DNA of 64,000 nucleotides, from positions 2,841,501 to 2,905,500 of the forward strand of contig NZ_CALSBP010000002.1 in assembly GCF_943373825.1 (NCBI RefSeq). The letters run 5' to 3'. Every line of letters starts with the position of its first letter. Position 1 is the stretch's first letter. The notes under the pieces are model-generated. The model saw only the letters and a list, made by a program, of their open reading frames with translations. It was not told the origin of the DNA and made no database searches. Position numbers and translations under genes: made by a program. This DNA comes from Aquimarina spinulae (GTDB lineage: Bacteria > Bacteroidota > Bacteroidia > Flavobacteriales > Flavobacteriaceae). This document shows, piece by piece, positions 1-7,980 of the stretch.

Positions 1-295
1 AATCTAAAGATGAAAATTTTATGGCCTGTATGGCATATTGCTCGTAAGCAGTAGTAAAAATTACTTCAAAATTTATGGTATCGATTTGGGTTAATATATC
101 AAAGCCTATTCCTGATTGCAGTTCTATATCCAAAAAGACAACATCAGGATTATAGTTTTTAATTTTATCGACGGCTTCTGTAACAGAATTTGCAGTGGTC
201 AAAACAGTGGTTTCCAGGCAAAACTCTTCTATTAATTTTGTTAAGACCTCTCTACTGTGTTTTTCGTCATCTACAATTATTGCTGTTAAGCTCAT
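1..295 (-). CDS. LytTR-type response regulator (partial, runs off left edge)
   Basis: Only the first ~98 residues of a receiver domain are present; the frame starts at 295 and leaves the window at base 1. The acidic pocket (VDDE, residues 8-11), the phosphoacceptor Asp56 in DVVFLDIEL and the TTAYEQYA switch segment are visible. The segment AIQAIKFSSLD after the switch is typical of LytR/AlgR regulators, whose DNA-binding LytTR domain would lie outside the window. It begins 12 bases after the stop of the histidine kinase on the same strand, so the two form a two-component operon. The LytTR output domain is inferred from the kinase type, not seen. Confidence 0.85.
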   Translation of the reverse strand, partial: MSLTAIIVDDEKHSREVLTKLIEEFCLETTVLTTANSVTEAVDKIKNYNPDVVFLDIELQSGIGFDILTQIDTINFEVIFTTAYEQYAIQAIKFSSLD

Positions 296-307
296 AATTA
301 GAAAATT

Positions 308-2155
308 TTATTCGGTTTGAATTTTGATAACCACCTTTGTTCCTATAGATGTACCATAGTTATCTATTTTATCTATAATTTTTATATTTTTTTCCTCAGA
401 TTTATGAAATTGTTGTAATCTTTTTTCAGTCAGTTCTAAACCTCTTGATTTTATAGGTTTTTTATAAGACGAATTTATATTTTTAGCAGCACTTCTTCCT
501 ATACCATTATCATCTACTTCGCAAATAATATGATTTTTTTCTTTTCTGAAACAAATATTTAGTTTTTTATCCTCTCCTTTTTTATTTAATAAACCATACA
601 GGATTGCATTTTCGACAAATGGTTGAATGATCAACATAGGTACCTCTTCGACATCTGGATTTAGCGTGTCGGTTACATGAATGGTATACTCAAAACTGGC
701 ATCAAAACGTAAAGCTTCTAATTCTAAATATTGATGTAGTAAGTTGATTTCATCTGATAATACGATATTTGTTTCTATAGAATTTTCAAGTAGGTTTCGC
801 ATTAAATGACTAAACTTAGAAAGATATTTTAAAGCAGCTTCTTTTTTTTCGAATACAATTAAATGTTGAATCGATCCTAAAGAATTAAAAATAAAATGTG
901 GATTTATCTGAGCTCTTAGCGCTTTACAATTGTTGATGAATGATTCTTTTTCGAAGAGGAGTTTTTCTTTATGCTCCTGATGTATTTTATATGCCAAACC
1001 TAATGCAAAAATTATGATTTCGAGAGTTGCTCCTGCTATCATATAATCACATTTCTTGGTAAAAAAGAAACCCAGAGTGCCTATCATGAATAGGAATGAT
1101 CCAGCAACTATAAAATAAGCTAAACGGTTTTTGGCAGTAAGCAGTAAATAAATCATCCCACCAATACCAAAAAGAGTCATTATTAAACGCTGAATATTCA
1201 TGATATAAATAGCTGCTTCAAAATATTTAAAATACAAAAAGAAACTGTCTATAATTATAATGATGACAAGTGTGTAAATGATACATTTTATGATACGATT
1301 GAGCGTAGGATAGTCTTTTTTTGTGGCTAGATAAAACGAAACAAAATAAACATAACATAAATTAATTAATACTTGTGCGATCTGAAAAAACCAATGTACT
1401 ATTATACTATAGCTATCAAAAATGATATTATTTGCTATAAGTAAAGGACCATTTAGGTAGATAAATAACCACAAAATGTATAAAGAGTAAAATAAGAATT
1501 CAAAATTTCCCGAAGTTATAAAGAACGCGAGAGTAAGAATAAACATAACCAGACATATCCCTGTAAAAATGTATTTGCGTATTGAGATTGTAATATTTTT
1601 TTTGAGGTAATAGCTCTGTGCTGAGTGGTTTATAGTTTGTAAAGCATAGTGAAATTTCCAATTAACAACACGATCTGAAAATCTTAAACGTCTTATTTTT
1701 AAATATATAAATCTGTTTTTGATAAGTGAACTATATTTAAGAAGTATTCTATTAATATGGGATATAGAATTAATTTTTTCTGAACCATCAAATAAACCAA
1801 ATTTCTTTTCTATCAGTATATTGTTCTCGACACAAAACATAGATGCATGTGCATAATTACTGGATTTTAGAAACCAGAGACTATCAGTTTTTAGCATTTC
1901 TAATTCTTTATTGAGGTCGATTTTTATCCAGTAAATATCTTTAGGTCTGGTTTTATCGGTAAAATAGTTGGATGATTGAAAGAGGGAGTCAGATTTTATA
2001 ATATCATGTATCGATAGCGTATCATCGGTAGTTTTATATACTTCGAAAGGAACTTGAGTTGTGTTTTTATGTAAATTATTTTGAGCAATGAGGTTATAAC
2101 AATATACATTCGATAGAATAAGAACAGAAATTATATATAGTAAACTTTTTGGCAT
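308..2155 (-). CDS. 7TMR-DISM/LytS-type sensor histidine kinase
   Basis: A 615-residue membrane sensor kinase. Residues 1-25 form a signal peptide. Residues ~30-180 are an extracytoplasmic 7TMR-DISMED2-like sensor domain (note PKDIYWIKIDL), and residues ~195-395 hold about seven hydrophobic helices. A short coiled segment leads to a His_kinase (LytS-type) module with the phosphoacceptor His near residue 420 in INPHFIFNSL. The ATP-binding part shows QPFVENAILYG and DDNGIGRSA. It lies directly upstream of the response regulator at 1-295 and presumably phosphorylates it. The ligand cannot be read from the sequence. Confidence 0.9.
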   Translation of the reverse strand: MPKSLLYIISVLILSNVYCYNLIAQNNLHKNTTQVPFEVYKTTDDTLSIHDIIKSDSLFQSSNYFTDKTRPKDIYWIKIDLNKELEMLKTDSLWFLKSSNYAHASMFCVENNILIEKKFGLFDGSEKINSISHINRILLKYSSLIKNRFIYLKIRRLRFSDRVVNWKFHYALQTINHSAQSYYLKKNITISIRKYIFTGICLVMFILTLAFFITSGNFEFLFYSLYILWLFIYLNGPLLIANNIIFDSYSIIVHWFFQIAQVLINLCYVYFVSFYLATKKDYPTLNRIIKCIIYTLVIIIIIDSFFLYFKYFEAAIYIMNIQRLIMTLFGIGGMIYLLLTAKNRLAYFIVAGSFLFMIGTLGFFFTKKCDYMIAGATLEIIIFALGLAYKIHQEHKEKLLFEKESFINNCKALRAQINPHFIFNSLGSIQHLIVFEKKEAALKYLSKFSHLMRNLLENSIETNIVLSDEINLLHQYLELEALRFDASFEYTIHVTDTLNPDVEEVPMLIIQPFVENAILYGLLNKKGEDKKLNICFRKEKNHIICEVDDNGIGRSAAKNINSSYKKPIKSRGLELTEKRLQQFHKSEEKNIKIIDKIDNYGTSIGTKVVIKIQTE

Positions 2156-2303
2156 AAGCCCTATTGCTATTTATCGTTGAGAGTGTGTTATTAATATAAC
2201 GTTTGTAGAAGGTAAGACCCCAGTCCCTCATGTAAATTGTGTTAGAAATATTTTCTATTTCTAGATTAGAACTTACCATGTAATGGTAAAGTAAAATGTT
2301 TTC

Positions 2304-3179
2304 TTATGACTCTTTAAGCCATATGTTGATTTGTTTTTCGATCTGAGCATATGTTTTTTGGTCAGGAATATGTTTTGTGTTTTTTAAGAAAATAGAGTCC
2401 TGAAAATTGTTAAATATTTCCTTACATCTTTTTAGAGCTTTCTCGCCGGGAAAAAAGATATCATTATCAGCAAATATTGCATAGACAGGAGCAGTTAGAC
2501 GCGTTACATCTTTCTTTTGCAGAAGAGGAGGTCTTCGATAATCCATTTTTGTGCCTAATAAAACGTTCTTCTGAAAAGTAATAGAATACGCATCTATTGT
2601 AGTGTAAAATGCGTTCATGAATTTTAGAAGGTATTTTTCTTTTTTAGTAAATAGAAAACTTAATAAGGGGAAGGTTAAATGCTTCATTGATGTGCCAAAA
2701 GAGCCATTTACAAGACCACTGGGGACAACAAATATACCTTTGTGTACTTTCTCTGGTTGGTAGGACATTATTTTTTGCAATAAAAATGCTCCATAGGAGA
2801 TACCAATTATAGTAGCCTTTTCAATATTTAAAATATCTATGATTTCAGAAATCCATTCTCCATAAGAATTGTCGTTAATAGGTAATCTGTTTTCTGTGCT
2901 TTTGGTGGTTTGACCTATAGTATCTATGGCATAAATTCGATAATCATCTCTTAGGTTTTTTATAGGCTCGATAGCTAACGGAGCGCCTGCATTTATACCG
3001 TGTAAAACAATAACCGGAGGGTTTCCTGGCATTCCTGTAGTAACTATATGTGTATTACCTGCTTTTGTATTTACATAAATATCTTCATATTCAATTTCAC
3101 ATGATTGTAGTTTTTCATCATATAATTTCATTATGACATCTCTTGTTTCTTTATTTTTATAAATACTTGTGTTTGCCAT
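2304..3179 (-). CDS. alpha/beta hydrolase
   Basis: A predicted cytoplasmic alpha/beta-hydrolase of 291 residues. It has the oxyanion segment VLHGINAG, the nucleophile elbow GISYG (Ser nucleophile), an acid residue in FADNDIFFPG and the catalytic His in TKHIPD. The substrate is unknown; the family includes esterases, lactonases and C-C hydrolases. I chose the ATG at 3179 over the ATG at 3197 because a perfect -7 box (TATTTTTG on this strand, 3202-3195) covers the upstream ATG, which would place transcription initiation downstream of it. It is divergent from a TetR regulator and shares an intergenic palindrome with it, so it is probably the regulator's target. Confidence 0.82.
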   Translation of the reverse strand: MANTSIYKNKETRDVIMKLYDEKLQSCEIEYEDIYVNTKAGNTHIVTTGMPGNPPVIVLHGINAGAPLAIEPIKNLRDDYRIYAIDTIGQTTKSTENRLPINDNSYGEWISEIIDILNIEKATIIGISYGAFLLQKIMSYQPEKVHKGIFVVPSGLVNGSFGTSMKHLTFPLLSFLFTKKEKYLLKFMNAFYTTIDAYSITFQKNVLLGTKMDYRRPPLLQKKDVTRLTAPVYAIFADNDIFFPGEKALKRCKEIFNNFQDSIFLKNTKHIPDQKTYAQIEKQINIWLKES

Positions 3180-3194
3180 TGTGTTGTTTTTTAA

Positions 3195-3202
3195 CAAAAA
3201 TA
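3195..3202 (-). promoter_or_regulatory. -7 promoter box of the alpha/beta hydrolase gene
   Basis: On the minus strand this reads TATTTTTG, matching the Bacteroidota sigma-A -7 consensus TAnnTTTG. No ideal TTG -33 element sits at 19-21 bases; the nearest TTG is 23 bases upstream, inside the TetR-type palindrome. The initiation point would fall near 3188, just ahead of the chosen ATG. Confidence 0.5.
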
Positions 3203-3217
3203 TACTATTTTGCTAAA

Positions 3218-3239
3218 AATTAGTCCAAATGGACTAATT
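3218..3239. promoter_or_regulatory. TetR-type operator palindrome
   Basis: A perfect inverted repeat with 9-base arms (AATTAGTCC / GGACTAATT) around a 4-base AAAT centre. It lies between the hydrolase -7 box and the ATG of the divergent TetR gene, the usual place for a TetR-family operator. It would allow the regulator to repress both the hydrolase and itself. It also argues against the upstream TTG start (3210) for the regulator, because the operator would then be coding. Confidence 0.75.
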
Positions 3240-3251
3240 AAATTTATATTG

Positions 3252-3864
3252 ATGAATATTAAGGATATAATTAAAGGAAAAGCCCTCGAACTTTTTAATG
3301 CGAAAGGAGTTATGAATGTAACCTTAAGAGAGGTTGCAAAAGAATTGAATAAAAGCTATGGTAATATTACATATCATTATAGAACCAAAAATTGCCTGAT
3401 AACTGCCTTGTATAATGATATGATGATCGAAACAAAAACAATAGCAATCTCTTTTAGTAATAGTAATTTGTTTTATGAAATTTTGGATGCCCCCAAAAAG
3501 ACGTTTAAGATTTCTATGAAATACCTTTTCTTTTATGTTGATTATATTGAAATAAAACGCAATTTTAGTACTGTTTTCATAAATTTTGAAAAAAAACAAT
3601 GATATTAGAAAAGTGTTCTACAAAAGCATTTTAGAGCAATTGCAAGATCAAGGAATAATTCGGGCAGAATTGAATACAAAAGATTTAGATTATTTAATGG
3701 AGTTAAGCGGAGCTATAAGAACATTCTTTTTTCTTAATCTTTCTTCAGAAAAATTTCTAGATAAAGAGCTGGAAAACCAATATGTGGAGTATGTAAATAG
3801 ATTACTTATTCCGTACCTCACATCAAATGGTTTAGAGCAATATAATACCTATAAAACAGATTAA
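3252..3864 (+). pseudogene. TetR/AcrR-family regulator, frameshifted at an 8-A run
   Basis: The N-terminal frame (ATG at 3252) encodes a clear TetR helix-turn-helix: ALELFNAKGVMNVTLREVA followed by GNITYHYRTK. It stops at 3602 after ~116 residues. A second frame continues to 3864 with DIRKVFYKSILEQL and a normal TetR ligand-binding C-terminus. The switch point is a run of eight A at 3589-3596; with seven A the two halves join into one ~203-residue protein of usual TetR length. This is either a real frameshift, a phase-variable homopolymer, or a sequencing error. It faces the alpha/beta hydrolase across a palindromic operator. Confidence 0.75.
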
Positions 3865-3914
3865 ACATTTTTCCTAAAAAAGAGACAAATTAGTTTTGAA
3901 ATGCTATAATTAGA

Positions 3915-3949
3915 ATAACCTTTACCTAATTTAATTAGGTAAAGGTTAT
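3915..3949. terminator. long perfect hairpin between convergent genes
   Basis: A 17-base perfect inverted repeat with a single-base centre (ATAACCTTTACCTAATT, T, then its complement). It sits between the 3' end of the TetR gene and the 3' end of the collagen-like lipoprotein gene, so it may stop transcription from both sides. There is no clean U-tract, which leaves the role open. Confidence 0.5.
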
Positions 3950-4013
3950 CTGTAGTTTATTATGTAATCAAAAACTTTTTTTGTTACGTATGTTTGACTA
4001 CTGTGTAGTGAAG

Positions 4014-4505
4014 TTAATCTGGTAGATTATAGAATGATTGTACTTCTAGGTAGTTTTCAAAATTAATACCACTGGCATCATTACCTTCTACGAGTACAAA
4101 CCGAAGTCTAAGATTAGATTGAGTAAAAGTAGCACGTAATGTAGCTTTTCCAACCTCAATTTTGTCAATCTCCAGGATGATTTGCTGGCCTAGACTAAGG
4201 GGTAGTACTTCCCAGTAATCATTGCCTGTTACTGTAACGTAGGCATAAACAATACCAGTGTCAAATATTTCCTTTGTCAATTCGGGAATGTCAAAAACAT
4301 TATCCCCGTTAGATATCGTTTGGTTTTCGAATAAAACAGAAACTACATTAGCGTTTCCATCCTGTCCATTTGCCCCATCAGCTCCCGCAGGTCCTTGTGG
4401 CCCTATTTGACCATCGACTCCATCATCTGCGCAAGCACTTAAAACTAAGAGTAGTACCAAAATACCATACTTAGAAAATTTCATTATTGTTTCCATACTT
4501 TTCAT
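4014..4505 (-). CDS. collagen-like lipoprotein
   Basis: A secreted lipoprotein of about 163 residues. A hydrophobic signal ends in the lipobox LSAC, followed by acidic residues (ADDGVDG) and then about seven Gly-X-Y triplets (GPQGPAGADGANGQDG). Such short collagen-like stretches after a lipidated Cys are common in Flavobacteriia. The remaining ~120 residues are beta-rich and belong to no family I recognise. Several in-frame ATGs exist (4574, 4505, 4496, 4484); 4505 is chosen because it gives a normal-length signal peptide. The function is unknown; surface exposure is likely. Confidence 0.7.
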   Translation of the reverse strand: MKSMETIMKFSKYGILVLLLVLSACADDGVDGQIGPQGPAGADGANGQDGNANVVSVLFENQTISNGDNVFDIPELTKEIFDTGIVYAYVTVTGNDYWEVLPLSLGQQIILEIDKIEVGKATLRATFTQSNLRLRFVLVEGNDASGINFENYLEVQSFYNLPD

Positions 4506-4787
4506 GTTATTAATTATTAATTGTGTGAATACTCGATTGTTTATTTGCGAAGTGTTTTTAGTGATCGATTCCACAATTACAACCTTATGCTACAAAGATG
4601 AAGAGCGTTTGAAAAGCTATCAAGAGGTTAAAACCTTAATTTTAATAGGGTAAAACCATATATTTGTAAGGGTTATTTCCTGAATTTGTATGACCTCAAA
4701 CTCGTATTTAAAAAATACTACTAGTTCTATAGCCTATTTCATTTTGTAGAATAAAACAAAAAAATGAGTTGTAATTGAACCTAAAAT

Positions 4788-4907
4788 TTAGCTAGGTTCT
4801 GTTTTGAGGATTGATTTTTCTATTAGATTGATCTTTTCCTTAATGATTATAAAAACTAAAGAAAAAGCCATTAATAGATACGCTAAAAATTTCATTGTTG
4901 TTTTCAT
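4788..4907 (-). CDS. possible 39-residue single-helix membrane peptide
   Basis: A small reading frame beginning MKTTMKFLAYLLMAF, with one hydrophobic helix (residues ~6-22) and a charged tail (KEKINLIEKS). It lies in an otherwise empty gap. Its start resembles that of the neighbouring collagen-like lipoprotein (METIMKF). Both are preceded on their strand by a TAAGGTTGT segment. Without conservation data this is a weak call; the frame could be chance. Confidence 0.3.
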   Translation of the reverse strand: MKTTMKFLAYLLMAFSLVFIIIKEKINLIEKSILKTEPS

Positions 4908-4983
4908 GATATGTGATTTTTTATCATTTACAACCTTAGATCAATAGCTTTAAATTTTTGTTACCCCTTTTTGCAATAAATCT

Positions 4984-5712
4984 TTAATTTCTACCATTTT
5001 CATTTGGGTATAGTTGGTATACGGGATCACTTTGCCAGAACTCTTTGGTATTAATATCCATTATGGTAAGTGGCCCTTTAAATGCAGCTCCTGTGTCTAT
5101 ATTCCATACACAAATAGCTTGTATTGGGGTAGTCTGATTGATTCGTGTAACAGGAGTGTGGCCAATATATATCTCATCAAAAAGTAACAGTCGTTTAGGA
5201 TATTTTGGATCTGTCTTTTTTAGGTTGGGATCTGTAGCCAAGGCAGTTTCCCATAAAGTTCTATCCCAATAAAACAATTCACTAAAATATTCTCGATGCG
5301 GTCCATGAAGATTGGTGAACCCAGCATGAAGAAATAAACGATTGTGAGTATCTATATGATAATTATTGAGGGTTTCATAAAAACTAAGATGGGTATTAAT
5401 TTCTTCTTGTGATAGTTTAGCATATGAATCCATAGTCGCTTGACCACCGTGTTGTACCCACTCGGGATTGTGAGTATGTTGTGTGAGCCAGGTATAACAA
5501 AGTTCATCATGATTTCCTTTAATAAAAATACAATTGTGAGAAGCTTTGAGCTTAATAAGGAACGAAACCAATGGGGCACTATGGCTCCAACCATCTACAT
5601 AATCTCCCAGAAATATAAGAGTATCGTCTCTAGTTACCTTTGCTCTTTCAAGTATTTGCTCTAATGCGGTTAGTGCACCGTGAATATCTCCAATTACTAA
5701 AATTCTTCCCAT
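4984..5712 (-). CDS. calcineurin-like metallophosphoesterase
   Basis: A 242-residue phosphatase of the PPP/bis(5'-nucleosyl)-tetraphosphatase-like group. The metal-binding signatures are in the usual order: GDIHG (residues 8-12), GDYVDG (36-41) and GNHDE (66-70). Later His residues (LHAGFTN, GHTPV) complete a two-metal centre. Members dephosphorylate Ser/Thr proteins or hydrolyse dinucleoside polyphosphates; the sequence does not decide between them. No signal peptide is present, so it is cytoplasmic. It is transcribed in the same direction as the AlbA_2 gene 36 bases upstream. Confidence 0.88.
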   Translation of the reverse strand: MGRILVIGDIHGALTALEQILERAKVTRDDTLIFLGDYVDGWSHSAPLVSFLIKLKASHNCIFIKGNHDELCYTWLTQHTHNPEWVQHGGQATMDSYAKLSQEEINTHLSFYETLNNYHIDTHNRLFLHAGFTNLHGPHREYFSELFYWDRTLWETALATDPNLKKTDPKYPKRLLLFDEIYIGHTPVTRINQTTPIQAICVWNIDTGAAFKGPLTIMDINTKEFWQSDPVYQLYPNENGRN

Positions 5713-5748
5713 GATTGGTTAATTGTTGGTCATTTTTGATGTATTACA

Positions 5749-6885
5749 TTAACTATATCTAACTTTTCTTAAAATCCGAATACTTTCTTTACAGAGAGAA
5801 TATATAGTATCGTTATAGAGTTTTAAATATGGTTTTGCCTCTTCTAATTTTTCTTTTGCTTCTCTAAGATCATTAAAATAACATATCAAATACGTAGCAG
5901 GAAGATTTACAATATCTTTTTCTTCGTTTTTTGATAGTGGAATTTTGTTTTTTAATTTCTCGATTAATGCATTATTGCTATTATATAAATGATGTAATGT
6001 TTTGCGATCAAATTGTGGTGGTTCAAAAAGAAGCTTACTTTCGATATCATAACTGGCATTATCCTTAAAGGTAATTACAACTTCTTCTAGAGGATAATAA
6101 CTAAAAGTATCCTGTAAGCCTAATTGCACATATTCTATAATTTTAAATTGGTCATCGGTTAAGGATATACTCACTTCATCTAATTCTGAGTAAAATAGCT
6201 TTACATGCTCATTGATTAATTCGATATCTACTCGGGAGTAATATATTTCTCCATTTTGCCGTTTTTCTTTGGCTGCCCAGCAAACCACAAAATATTCTTT
6301 AAAAACCTTATATGCAGGATTGTAATCTGTTCTAGAATTCATAAAATCAAACACTCCATCCAAAGTAAGTTCAATATTATTCTGGGCATGGCTTTCGATA
6401 GCATTTACAATTTCTGAATTGACATCTTTGATCTCGATATCAAAAACTTTAGGCATACTCATGCTACCATCTCTAAAAAAGACACTACCGCCGTAATATT
6501 TCCAGATATTTTTGCGAAGAGAACAGAGCTGCCCACCTTGGGGTCGAATGGTTACCAACCCTACTACTTTATCAGATGACAAATGCGGAAAAGGGATATT
6601 TTCATAAGACACAATAGGAGGGTTGTCTAAATATGCATTTACCAGGTTTTGAATTTTACTATCGTCAAAAAAATCAACTCCTATAATTTGATTGTCCTCA
6701 TCTTCAACCCCGATTACGATATATGAATTGTTTTTGGGATTAGAATTGGCGAGTGCACAAATATGCTTTAAGAATTTAGCTTTTCCCTCTTTCTCACCAA
6801 TATTAAGTTTACGTTTCTTGTCATAAAAACTATTTTCGTCATTATGTGCCAGTAGGTTCTTAATAAGGAGGCGTTTGTTAATCAT
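5749..6885 (-). CDS. AlbA_2/Schlafen-domain ATP-binding protein
   Basis: A protein of ~378 residues with an N-terminal AlbA_2 (Schlafen-like) domain. GEKEGKAKFLKHICALAN, the core SYIVIGVEDED and the motif LVTIRPQGG are typical of this divergent DNA/RNA-binding, nucleotide-associated fold. The C-terminal ~250 residues match no family I know. Start chosen at MINKRLL; an ATG six codons upstream is possible. AlbA_2 proteins occur as transcription regulators and in some defence systems, but no defence neighbour is present here. Confidence 0.75.
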   Translation of the reverse strand: MINKRLLIKNLLAHNDENSFYDKKRKLNIGEKEGKAKFLKHICALANSNPKNNSYIVIGVEDEDNQIIGVDFFDDSKIQNLVNAYLDNPPIVSYENIPFPHLSSDKVVGLVTIRPQGGQLCSLRKNIWKYYGGSVFFRDGSMSMPKVFDIEIKDVNSEIVNAIESHAQNNIELTLDGVFDFMNSRTDYNPAYKVFKEYFVVCWAAKEKRQNGEIYYSRVDIELINEHVKLFYSELDEVSISLTDDQFKIIEYVQLGLQDTFSYYPLEEVVITFKDNASYDIESKLLFEPPQFDRKTLHHLYNSNNALIEKLKNKIPLSKNEEKDIVNLPATYLICYFNDLREAKEKLEEAKPYLKLYNDTIYSLCKESIRILRKVRYS

Positions 6886-6970
6886 TCCGTTTACAAATAG
6901 CAATTGAAACTTTTCCCAATATAAACTTAGCCATTTTTATTGGGTCAACAATGCGATGAGAATAAAGAAA

Positions 6971-7723
6971 TTATAAACTTTTATTAACTATTGTACTGCC
7001 CGCCTGCGCAGTGGGGAATACAATAAGGTCTGCAATATTAACATGATATGGTCGTGTAACCACAAAAGTTATAATATCTGCAATATCTTCTGGAGTAAGC
7101 GGGTCAAAACCTTTATACACAGTATCTGCTTTTTGATCATCACCTTTAAATCTAACATTACTAAACTCGGTTTCTACTAATCCTGGATGAATAGCACCTA
7201 CTCTAATACCGTATGAGTTAAGATCCATACGCATTCCCTTGTTAATAGCATCTACAGCATGTTTACTTGCACAATAGATGTTTCCGTTTGGATAAACTTC
7301 TTTTCCTGCAATTGAGCCAATATTGATAATATGACCAGATTGTTGTGTAATCATTTTTGGTATAACTGCCTTAGAAACATACAGTAACCCTTTAACATTA
7401 ATATCTATCATAGCATCCCAATCATCAAGATTTCCGGTCTGAATAGGGTCAAGGCCATGAGCATTTCCTGCATTGTTAATAAGAATATCAATTGTACTAA
7501 ACTCTACTAGAAGGTTTTCAATCATAGAAAGAACCTTGTCTTTATCTCTAACATCAAAACAAAGTGTGTGTACTTGCACTTTTTTACTTAGTTCATCCTG
7601 TAGTGTATCTAATCGGTCTTGTCTTCTCCCACAAAGAATAAGATTTATATTATGTTTTGCTAATTCTATAGCGGTAGATTTTCCAATTCCACTAGTGGCC
7701 CCTGTGATTAATGCTGTCTTCAT
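6971..7723 (-). CDS. short-chain dehydrogenase/reductase (SDR)
   Basis: A classical 250-residue SDR. It has the Rossmann glycine motif TGATSGIG (residues 7-14), the NNAG structural motif (84-87), the catalytic Ser137, and Tyr150-x3-Lys154 in YCASK. CGRR after the second strand (31-34) suggests NADP(H) preference. The closest well-known relatives by look are YdfG-type 3-hydroxy acid/serine dehydrogenases, but the substrate is not determinable. Cytoplasmic. It is divergent from the MoxR-Bat operon across a 257-base gap. Confidence 0.88.
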   Translation of the reverse strand: MKTALITGATSGIGKSTAIELAKHNINLILCGRRQDRLDTLQDELSKKVQVHTLCFDVRDKDKVLSMIENLLVEFSTIDILINNAGNAHGLDPIQTGNLDDWDAMIDINVKGLLYVSKAVIPKMITQQSGHIINIGSIAGKEVYPNGNIYCASKHAVDAINKGMRMDLNSYGIRVGAIHPGLVETEFSNVRFKGDDQKADTVYKGFDPLTPEDIADIITFVVTRPYHVNIADLIVFPTAQAGSTIVNKSL

Positions 7724-7980
7724 AAGTAAGTTTAATATTTAAAAAATGCAACACCTTTACATCAGATCCGTCTTTTGATAAGATCATCGTAAAAACGATG
7801 AAAATCTTTATGTCCAATTTTTTGTAAAAGTGGTTTAAATATACTGTAAAATTTGTGCCTAAAACAGGTTTTGCAGTGCACATTTAACCAAGAATTAACA
7901 AGAGCATGAAAATTAATTCGACAATTTGCAATGTTGGATTATGAGTGTTAAATTCACGCCTTAAAAAAAAATAAATATAG
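7724..7980. other. divergent intergenic region before the Bat operon
   Basis: No gene is supported here. It must hold the promoters of the SDR gene (minus) and of the moxR-bat operon (plus), but I find no perfect TTG/TAnnTTTG pair. A small stem-loop (CATCGT, AAAA, ACGATG at 7785-7800) is present. Confidence 0.4.

Noticed and set aside
3586..3864. Separate 92-codon gene starting at the A-run
   Set aside because: It is the continuation of the TetR protein in a shifted frame, with no start signals of its own.
5749..6885. AlbA_2 protein considered as part of a defence island
   Set aside because: Neighbours are a metallophosphatase and an SDR; no nuclease, helicase or other defence gene accompanies it.
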